Assembly: GCA_018398585.1 (NCBI GenBank)
Contig: JAGTTD010000015.1
Span: 25,625,478-25,689,477, forward strand
Origin: Simmondsia chinensis
Taxonomy: Eukaryota > Streptophyta > Magnoliopsida > Caryophyllales > Simmondsiaceae
Length of the DNA stretch: 64,000 bases
Direction: 5' to 3'
The notes below the pieces were generated by a model. The model searched no databases and was not told where the DNA came from. It saw only the letters and a list, made by a program, of their open reading frames with translations. Shown here piece after piece: positions 52,540 through 61,737 of this stretch (the stretch's first letter is position 1; every line of letters starts with the position of its first letter). A program made the translations under genes and the position numbers.

Positions 52540-53663
52540 GTCCCCCACTTATTTTAATAAAAATGAACAAGAATACTTTTTTGAAAAGAAACATATTTTT
52601 GGCTAAGTGAGGATCCCATGCATCATGAGAGTGGTAATGCCTTTAAACCCTCACTTAGTGTTTCAGTAGCTCCCATACTAGAACTACGGTGGACTTAGCC
52701 TTTAAACTTTGGTTGCTTGTGGGCCTATAAAGTGCTTCACACACATGGTATCCAAGGTGCCCCATAGGCTCTCTAAAGCGTGCACATTATGGTCATGTGC
52801 ATCATCCTGGATTCATGAACGCTCTAGAGAGTTAGCCTAAACTCTCATAAGAAGCGGCCTTACTCCCACCCTCATATTGGTGAGTCCATCAGGAGTGTAC
52901 TCGTGGCCATACACCCCACCCCAACATAGGGGCTATAGGCCTTATTAAGAGCGTAACTAGCTCAACCTCAATATCGCCACAAGTAAGCATGCCGCACCAT
53001 AGGGATGAACTAAAATAATAATAAAATGAAATGCATGCTCACCCCCTAATCACTTTATGATTCGTTTGTCCCTTTTTCAGGGTATCCTCATAGGTGACCC
53101 AATTTCTTTTTTTAGGCTTAAGTCTCATCCCCCTCGATGCTGTCTAGATCTTAACTCTAGCTAGAACTTTTATCCCCTCATATCACATTATATTAACATT
53201 GGCGCCATTAGTAATAGATCTGGATCTACCATCCTTATGGTATTTATCATACATTTTCATTCATATCTGATCGCAGTGGCACAAAAGAACCATTTAATAA
53301 ATATATCATTTTTACCACTTTTTCAAATAACATGGTTTGTCGTCGCTCCCTTGCATCATTGGCACTACATGGCCTCTGATGCTCGCCCAACAACAAACTC
53401 ACATACCACGTTGTGGCAACATCCCTCATGGATAACTAATCAATTTCAAGATGCCACTGTCCCATGATTTCTTCCTCACCCGTGACCCTAGTGTCAATCA
53501 TATAACACGTCAAAGTATCTTCTCCAACAACATACCTAAAACAGGAGTATAAGATGAAGAGACACATATTCAAGGTGATATAGTAAGAGCTACCAACTTA
53601 TCTTTGTGATAAGCTTTGCAACATCGACATACTCTCTTACAAAAGACACTAGCTAAACTTAGA
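52540..53663 (-). repeat. Second copy of Copia 3' internal region, truncated
   Basis: It is collinear with 48677-49795 and breaks off at 53663, after the shared word GACACTAGCTAAACT. It carries no readable pol. Confidence 0.78.
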
Positions 53664-54380
53664 GTACTGGTGGCAAATTCAATGAATCAAAAATTGCCAT
53701 AAATAATTGAAGAAGGTGGAATGATCTGACCTAAAACTAATCCGACATAATCTTTTTCTGACCCGAAATCACCCTATATTAATAGACCCAACCCAATTGA
53801 CTATTTACCTGTATCAATCCAACCTAACCTAAAATGACCGGAACTGGAACTCAACTAGACCTAAATAAACTCGATCTTTATGCGTGATGATCAAGAGTAG
53901 ATCTCAAGTTTTTAATGGCTATATTTAGCAAGCAATTTCGCATATTATTTTTTTATTGCTTTTAACTTTTTGACTAGTTAAACAACTAATAGTGATGTTT
54001 GGTAAAAATTTATTTGTTAGCATTTTTATAACATTTTGCTTTTGAAAAGCATCTTTTATAAAGCTAAATAATTTAGCTTTTAGTTTTTCAAACGTTATGT
54101 AATTAAATTACATTTATCATTTTACAATAATCAACCAACTTTAACAACTAACTTTGCCAAAAATATTACTCATCTGCTAGCGGCTAATCATTAATCTAAT
54201 AACTTATAATTAAATGTTAAATGCTAACAATTAACAGCAACAGCTAAACATAATATCAGCCACAGTTTTAAACGTGAGAAATATTATAAATACCATCAAG
54301 CGTGCCTGACAAATACATCAAAGTTCCTGCCAAACTGGAAACACATGGGATCCACCACTCCCCACTTTTAAGAGTTCCTT
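53664..54380. other. MITE-like remnants, no gene
   Basis: GGTGGCAAATTC near 53669 followed by CTGACCC/AACCCAA words resembles a hAT-type MITE end, without a matching second end. At 54058-54078 there is a perfect short palindrome, AAAGCTAAATAATTTAGCTTT. Nothing codes. Confidence 0.35.
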
Positions 54381-55251
54381 ACCAAACTAATACAATTTTT
54401 TTTTTAAATTTATCAAAATAGCACCGTCGTAAAATATTTATCAAATTAGTACGGCTTACTGTGTATTTAGTTAAATACGCCATTTAAAACGGCATTTTTA
54501 GGTTGTTTGTATTAAAAACGCCATTTGTAACTGTGTTTTATATTTTTTTTTTTGTAAGTACATAAAACACCGTTACAAACGGCATTTTATATTAACCCCC
54601 TTTTTTTTGGTAAGTTTTTATATTAAATCTTATGATATTTTTTGCTAAGTTTTGGGTAAGTTATATTAATGATATTTTAATATTTAATAATATATTGCTT
54701 GAAAAAATTATTATGTTATATGCTTATATATTATATTTGAATATACTTGTGGTTTTGATGGCTTTTATAATTTTTCAGTGTTGCACTTTAATATAACACC
54801 ATTAATATCCGTTGATTTTTAATTGTATGATATTTAGAAAACTAGTTTTTAAAATGTAAAATTATCTTTTAAATGTTTGTAATATTTTTAGATATTTAAA
54901 ATATTTTGTTGACATATTATAATTATTTTAATGTGACTTTACGAATTTTTTAAAATTATCTCAAGATAGCCCATTGTATATATTGAAATGCCAGAATACC
55001 TAAGTGATAAATGTTCAAACCATAGGGAACCTAAGTGATAATTTTCTTAAATTTAAAATTAAAAATTGTGCAAAACTAAAAATTTGAAAATAGATTCTAA
55101 AAAAATAATTTTTTTACAAAAAAATTGAAAAACCAAAGTTAAAAAATATTACTTTATTTTTTCAAACGTTTTTCCAAAAAATAACTTTCCATAATTTGTT
55201 TTAAATTTTATAATGTCATCTATTTTTTAAATTTCGAATCTATTAATATGT
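54381..55251. other. Relative of the 56-kb TIR element plus AT-rich DNA
   Basis: At 54400-54600 the words CAAAATAGCACCG, CGCCATTTAAAACGGC and CCGTTACAAACGGC parallel the terminal region of the element at 56151-57542. This is probably one end of a related, decayed element. The rest is AT-rich without features; TAAGTGATAA with TTCAAACC occurs at 54995-55040. Confidence 0.4.
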
Positions 55252-55500
55252 AAGGGATGTTTTGTGTTGAGTAATAAAGTTAATGGGGTGAGTTGTGTTT
55301 AATAATAAAGTTCAATGGTTATTTTATGAAATTGAAACTATATGGGTTGTATTGTGTTTAATTGTTAAATTCATGGGCTATTTTATAAAATTAAAAGTAA
55401 ACGGAATGTATTGTATTTAATTATAAAGATCAGGGATTATTTTATAAAATTACAAGTGTAGAAGATGTTATATTTAATTATAAAATTCAGTGAGTTTTTT
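55252..55500. repeat. 59-bp minisatellite, about four copies
   Basis: Units start near 55285, 55343, 55402 and 55461 with the shared frame GGRTGTATTGTRTTTAATTATAAA and ATTTTATAAAATT; a shorter, more diverged unit precedes at 55252. Copies are 75-85% alike by eye. Confidence 0.7.
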
Positions 55501-56141
55501 TATATTTTTCCAATAGTATATTTTTATATATAAAAGTTTGTTAGGTCTTCATTAAATAACTTAGAAATAGTATTTTAATATTTATATTTATAAATTATGT
55601 GTATATTATACATTAAAATTTTAGGTGAATTAGACTTATTATAATAACATAATAATTTAAAAATATTAAAACATAATATTGAATAACTATTAAATATACA
55701 ACTGATATATATTACCTATGTCTAAATGTTAAAAACTTTAGTATCAAATAAATACTTTACATCCTCACCGGGCCGCTCCACTTTTATTCCGAAAATATGG
55801 GTAAGTTTTAAGCATATATGTATTTCTTTTGAAAAATAATAAAAAAAATATTAAACTAGTCTTATATCAACTTTTTTTAATCGTTATTACAAAGTTAAAA
55901 AATAGTATTTTGCTATGATAACGATTTCTTGCAGGAGTCCTTGAAGGCACTGGATTTATTGTTGTTGTTGTTTGTTGTTTGTTGTTGAACGATTTTCTTG
56001 ACACCAAATACTATAGAAGTGGATTTTTTTGAACACAGTACAGTTAGGTTGGGCCGCATTGAGAGCCACGCATGCACCACTTTCGTGTGTGGTTTTGAAT
56101 TTTAAGTAGATAAATTTTGATTTTGTCTAGTCTTAGGTGGC
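55501..56141. other. AT-rich DNA containing unit 1 of a local duplication
   Basis: From about 55850 to 56150 the sequence (AAACTAGTCTT, GAGTC...TTATTGTTGTTGTTTGTTG, GATTTTGTCTAGTCTTAGG) is a diverged copy of 57640-57960. No gene is visible. Confidence 0.5.
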
Positions 56142-57551
56142 CTCTTTTTGGAGTTTTTTTTACCTCACAATTTCAAAAAAAAATTACTAAAATAGCATAG
56201 TTTAAAAACTATTTACCAAAATAGCACAGTTCGCTGTATCTTCTTCAACGTACGCCGTTTTAAACGGCGTATGACCTGGGTATGAAAATTTTACTGTCTG
56301 ACGCCATTTTTAATGGCGTATGAATAGTATTTTTTTTAACGAAAGCACAGCTAATTTGTAATTTAAAAAGTATTGCATTAAAACTATTTTACATAAATAA
56401 TTTAAAATTTTAATAATTTTTTAAATTTTTTTAAGAAAATATATTAATTTCATCATAACATTGTATATGTCATGTTTTTTATTGTCATGTTATCTACTAT
56501 ATATTCTTTTTTGGTTGTCGTGTTATTTTTTCGAGTAATTGTCCTGGTCACTTATAAATTGTTGATACTTTTCCTGGTCCTTTTCTAAATAATATTTTTC
56601 TTCTTGGTCGTTTTTGCAAAGTATGTTGCCCTTGCTGTGTATAATATCATTTTTGAAAACTTTCACTAGTTATATTTTCATCCAATAAGTAATGCATAAT
56701 TTCCGTGTACATAATATTAGTTCAACAAAAATTTAATGAGTACCTAAATGATGAAATGAACTATATATATTATCGTTATTATTCACTATATTAAATATAG
56801 TAAGTAGAAAGCAACATATATTCACAATGCCCCAATGGCTCCTTTCAGGCATAGCTATAAGCTCTAGGACAGATTTCCTTATATGCTCTTTTTAAGTATA
56901 AAGAATTATACAAACAAAAGTATCATAATATGATGTGGATACGTTTGAAAAATGAACAGTCAAAATACTAGTGTGTTACTCGTAAGAAGATACAATTTCA
57001 CTCTTTTCCTAAATTTTGGAACTTTGATATTATGAAATCAGCCATAAATTTTGGGTAGAGTTAATCATATAGCTTAGTTGAAGAATTTTGCTCCACTTTT
57101 CAGTAAGCAACATTATCTTTATCCCATTTTGTAACTAAACAAGGAATAAATAACAATGGCAGAGAAAAAGAATATTCTTAGTAAAGAAGATTTTCGGATG
57201 CCAAAGGATGCAAATAGCCATAATGCAATCTTTGGTATTATTTTCTATTTGTCATTTTTTTATTCTTAGTTAAAATTTTAAATTATTTACGTAAAATAAT
57301 TTTTTAACGCAATAATTTTTAAAATACAAACTAGTTGTGCTTCCGTAAAACAAAAATTACTGTTTGTAACAGCACATGGCAGTAAAACTTTGGTCATACG
57401 CCGTTACAAATGGCGTATGTTGTTCATAAAACGGTGTACGTTGAAGAAGTTACAGTGAACCGTGCCATTTTGGTAAATATTTTTTGAACCATACCATGTT
57501 GATAATTTTTTTTTGAAACCGTGCCATTGGGGTAAAAAACTCCTCTTTTTA
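56142..57551. mobile_element. MULE-like TIR element with 9-bp TSD
   Basis: The element proper is 56151-57542 (1.4 kb). CTCTTTTTG (56142-56150) and CTCTTTTTA (57543-57551) form a 9-bp duplication with one mismatch. The ends GAGTTTTTTTTACC and GGTAAAAAACTC are inverted, and the similarity continues inward: ACCAAAATAGCACAG, CTTCAACGTACGCCGTTTTA on the left against ACCAAAATGGCACGG, CTTCAACGTACACCGTTTTA on the minus strand at the right. The core has no transposase. TSD length and long TIRs point to a non-autonomous Mutator-like element. Confidence 0.8.
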
Positions 57552-58234
57552 TGGGGAGTTTGGTAGCTTGTGCTTCTAGGGCTATTTGTGAGATTTTTTT
57601 GTCTGAGATCGTCTCCGATATGGTTGTACATGTTTTTATGAAAACGCTAAACTAGTCTTGTATAAATTTTTTCAACATCGTATTTGCAAAATTAAAAAGA
57701 AAAGTATTATATTAATGTTAAGAAAAACTTTTGGCAATAAACTACAAATGAGTGAAATATTTTAGCACTATTAGAGAGCCATGGCATTACTTGCCTTTGT
57801 GGTGTAAGTTGAATTTATGCAGTTCAATTTTGATTTTGTAGAGTCTTAGGAGGCCTGTTTTTATGGGGGGTTGGGTAGCTTGAGCTTGGAGGGCCTATTA
57901 TTGTCCCCCGCTTGGCAAGAGTCTCTTAAGTACTTGGTTATTGTTGTTTGTTGTTGAATTTTATTGTCATGATGAAATTATAAATTTTAAGGCAGTCTTT
58001 TAGCTATCATTATTTATAAGTCACTTCCTTAGTATAACAATAATAATTTTTGTCCTGACAACAATAACTCCGTATATATATTATGTTACTTAATATAAAA
58101 TTAATGAAATATTTTCTTTTCCATATTCTAGCAATTAAAACCTTCCTTGCAAAAGAAAAGTACATGGATTAGAAATATTTGATTCATTGATTGGAGGAAA
58201 GATACCTCGAGATATATATATATATATATATATA
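57552..58234. other. Unit 2 of local duplication, then AT repeat
   Basis: 57640-57960 parallels 55850-56150 joined to 57551-57600, but without the TIR element. At 58212-58234 a (TA)n run leads into the hairpin MITE. No gene is visible. Confidence 0.55.
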
Positions 58235-58403
58235 CCCCAAATCACCAAAAAAGTACTCAAAAACACCAAAAATGTACTCAAAGTCAGGCAAAATCTGTGA
58301 TTTGTGTAAGAACACACAAGTCACAGATTTTGAGTACATTTTTCGTGTTTTTGAGTACGTTTACATTTTTTGTGTTTTTGAGTACGTCTTTGGTGATTTG
58401 GGG
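58235..58403. mobile_element. Hairpin MITE with TA target duplication
   Basis: The 169-bp element begins CCCCAAATCACCAAA and ends TTTGGTGATTTGGGG, an almost perfect inverted repeat extending over most of its length (GTACTCAAAAACACCAAAAA against its complement). TA flanks both sides (58233-58234, 58404-58405), as in Tc1/mariner-type MITEs. The right arm has an extra GAGTACGTTTACATTTTTTG segment, a partial internal duplication. Confidence 0.75.
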
Positions 58404-59130
58404 TACATTCTGTAGGTACCTAATTTTTTTTTTTTTTCCGTACTGTAGAAACGCCTATATCTTTATAATCATATTTACTAGCAAAACCCTGTGCGATGCA
58501 TGGCTGCTGTATTTCGATGTGTTAGCTGTAATAGATATCTGATGATTTGAAGCCTATTTGAAGCCTACTTTTGGTGTTTGACGTAGTCCGTGCATTCATT
58601 TGGAAAAGCCAAATTTAAGGAATTTAGACATATTTCGAAACGGAATACTTATTTGGTGCATTGTAAAAGATGTGTATGTACTAACCAAATGAAAAAAGGC
58701 ACCCACAAAGGCTGATTAATAATCATAAAGAAAAACCAACAAAGTACAATGGAATAAACTTAACGAAGTGCTTTGAGCCGAGATAATGAAATGACCTGCA
58801 ATTGAACTTCCATGAAGGTCTTAGTAACATGAAACATAAATGTATTTATGATTGGAGACAACTCCGAACATATGAACTTTCCAATTACAATGAAATTGTT
58901 TGTTTGAGATGTATATAAAAAGTAGTGTTTCTTTCAATACCTTTTTTACAGAAGTCATTCAAAATGTATCATTTTATTTCTGTTATAAAAACATTCCTCC
59001 TCCCATTGCACGCCTGTGATGAGTTCAGCAATCCAGTTTCTCTTGATGTCCTCCCATTGTGGTGCTTCAATGTAGAAAATCCATGTCTTGTATATGTATT
59101 ATTTTAGATATTCCTTCAACTGGTTTCATC

Positions 59131-60970
59131 CTAAATTCTACGAACTATAATAGTTAGTATTTTGTGTATATTCATAGGTGTATTTTTTTTTCTTAGGGTG
59201 AATATCAGTACCTTGTCTTCATAGTCTTCAAATTTTTGGAGGGTTGTAGCTTTGCTTCCCGTTAAAATCTCCCCCTGGATGCCGAACACTTTTATTGTCA
59301 TCTCATCACCTTGATGATCTTGTATCCTCACCTTGAAGCGAAACCTAACATATAGAGTTGTAGAGTGGGTTAGAATGGCAAGTGCATGCGTTAATTTCTG
59401 GTTTTTGTCATTCTCTCTTACCTATGCACCATTATAGCGTCCAAATTGTTACACCCCCTACATAAGAATTTGTGGTTATTTATCTTCAATTCGTTTTTGC
59501 ATATTTGGCAAGCTTTGTAGGTGTAGCCACTTTGCATGTCAAATCCCTTTACTATTGCATGTATTCTGAAATAGTTGACCTACAAAAGTTATGGGTAGTT
59601 TTTTTAGCTTGCAGTATTTGTTGTTGTTCAAAATTCACGTTGTTAGTGTAAAGGTTTGCCTCACATTTGGTATCATTCTGAATTGACCTATATGTATGTT
59701 TTTCGCCTGAAAGAATATCTCTGCATTCTTTCTTGAGAAGCCTCTTTGTTGTAACCATCTAATTTTTTTTTTTTTTTTTTGCACCTCCTCCGTTTCAGCA
59801 TACCTGTCAGTGTAAGAACTTGAACGTTAATAGGAATCCTTTTTTTTTTTTTTTTTTTTTTTTGTAGATGCAAAGTTTTTTAGCTTTAAAATGCACTTAC
59901 CATGCTTCAAGTTTTTCTGTTTTCGGATGTTCCGGATTTATCAACAGCCACGTTCTCGCATTCGTAGACAATGTTGTTCCTTTGCAATTTTTCCGCGATA
60001 TACGGGGTTAGCTCTTGTGTCAATTAACGTGGGGCAGAATATTAACAAAGCAGAAAATGTAAATTATACCATTGAATTGTTTGACTTGAACCTGTGAAGC
60101 TAGTAATACATTATCCTTCTCCAAGTGTGTTAGTAAATAATTTCCTTCATTGTTGGCGAAATCATTCCGTAAAGTTACGCGTTCATCCTGGATCATTTAA
60201 TTAGTGTTAAGTACGTTATTGCATAGCAATTGTTTATGGCGTTGTCTACATCGCCAGATACTGTTCTATGCATTTACCTCCTATCGCATAAAATTATTTC
60301 ATGTCTGTTGGACGGTGAGTTTGACGTTGGGGACGATGGAGTCACTGATATGACCATCCCAATTACATCTGCAATAGTTTTGGAAGTTATGTTAGTGTAT
60401 GTGTTTACTTTTAGTAAGGTGATTAGGTTCTTGGAATGTACCTATGTATTCGGGATGCTTTCGTAGGTGCTGATAAACCTCTCCAAGTTCAATTATGTTT
60501 CCTTTTTGGAAAGGAATGTCATTGCTTTCGTGTTCTGTTAGTTGTGCTATCTCTGTTTGTGGTGTGTAGCTTAACTGGAAGTTATGGCCTATGACATTTG
60601 TTCCTACAGATTGTGGTATGACTTGTGCACGTAAGATTGGGTATGCTTTTGCCTTTTTGAGGGTGCCTTTCCATTTCTCCACTTCAAGGTTGTGAACTAA
60701 TAACTTTATGGTGTCCTGTTGCAAAATAGATTGGTTTTAATATTAGCATATACGCGGTTACTTGCCATTAGAAGTTGGTGACATTTACCTTGCCATCCAT
60801 AAGTACTAACTTCCATTCTTGTTGTTGGTTTCCGTGCCTGTTGCAATGCTTCAAGCCATCATCTCGCATTATGCGTACCTTAACATTAGCCGTGAAAGTT
60901 GTTGCTGCAATATATCTTACGGGTATGAAGTTTGTTTACATTGCAGCAAGTGTCACTGTTATTTAAAGTC
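59131..60970 (-). pseudogene. Helitron-encoded RPA1-like single-strand DNA-binding protein
   Basis: Several exons are readable on the minus strand. Exon with ATTFTANVKVRIMRDDG and QQEWKLVLMDGK ends at 60789. A 73-bp GT-AG intron (60788-60716) is followed in frame by DTIKLLVHNLEVEKWKGTLK and AYPILRAQVIPQ, as in RPA OB-fold A. Exon 60368-60278 reads DVIGMVISVTPSSPT and HEIILCDRR (OB-fold B), flanked by TTGCAG and GTAAATG. Later WLLINPEHP fits the end of that fold. At 59470-59400 CQIC and CRGC form the C4 zinc ribbon of the C-terminal fold, followed by VRIQDHQGDEMTIKVFG and LTGSKATTL. RPA coats single-stranded DNA during rolling-circle transfer. The N-terminal start is not found, and I could not confirm every junction; it may be intact with introns or decayed. 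Confidence 0.72.
60716..60788 (-). other. Intron in the Helitron RPA-like gene
   Basis: On the minus strand it starts GTAAATGTC and ends TTTTGCAACAG. Removing it keeps codon phase between LMDGK and DTIKL, where RPA homologues continue without a gap. Confidence 0.65.
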
Positions 60971-61737
60971 ATGTTAATGATGTGATGTTTCTGCTTCATG
61001 GTGTTTTTAGTTGCGGTGGGTTAGGATGAAACAAACATAAAATACTAAAATAATATATATTGAATTATAGGATACAACAATACTCTATGGTAATAATTTG
61101 AAATGAATAAAATCAATTATAGCATCGAAATATACTAAAATTAATAAATTTATATGAATAATGTTTAAAAACATATGTAAAACGTTTTGCAAACTCCCTA
61201 AATAGTGTGATTATTAAAATGCTAGTATTTACAAAACGAAAGGGAACATCGTTTTGATATTTAAACAGTCATACATATAGTTAGGAAAACCTTTTCGTAA
61301 TTGTCCATTACTATGTTGTTGGTTTTCATTACATTAACATAGTGTACGATGTTTTTCTTTCTATTATGTATATATAGTCTAGATTAACACAAACTTTTCA
61401 AGCTTAAGCATAGTTCTTAAAAAATTACAAAGATTTTAAAAGATATATTTTGAAATTTCTTATTTTTTTTTAATGGTATAGCATTTGTCAAATTCAATTG
61501 ATATATTTAAGGGTACAACGTATGCTTTTATTTTCAAATAATAAGGCACTTCACACATTTGTTAAATATATGTTCAGCCAATAGAACACTATGCAATAAT
61601 ATAGTTTATTAAGAGATCACCATCAAGGAACATGTAAAAAGTAAAGTACTAAGAAGCTATAATTTGTTCTGAGCACACTATTATATTTATGTTGGTTGCA
61701 TATTTTGGAATATTTCTCTATACATCACATTTTTCGT
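60971..61737 (-). other. Helitron interior between helicase and RPA genes
   Basis: AT-rich and non-coding by eye. It may hold the promoter and first exon of the RPA-like gene and the 3' UTR of the helicase. Confidence 0.4.

Larger units (their letters stand above)
47897..53663 (-). mobile_element. Tandem Copia-family array: LTR-internal-LTR-partial internal
   Basis: Two LTRs of 780 bp (47897-48676 and 51760-52539) lie in direct orientation, both TGTTGG...CTAACA on the plus strand. Each is followed on its right by the same purine-tract complement (CCCCCACTTATTTTAATAAAA) and the same 1.1 kb of 3' internal sequence. Copy 1 (47897-49795) and copy 2 (51760-53663) are about 97% alike by eye. An ordinary single element would have host DNA, not internal sequence, beyond the second LTR. 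The structure therefore suggests LTR-mediated unequal recombination between elements, or a segmental duplication. Confidence 0.75.

Noticed and set aside
49323..53467. Paired small frames (e.g. 53237-53467) as a duplicated gene
   Set aside because: The repeated sequence is the Copia 3' internal region; the frame is open in only one of the two copies and matches no domain.
58191..58542. Short frames with Tyr/Ile runs around the AT repeat
   Set aside because: They are translations of the (TA)n run and the MITE hairpin.
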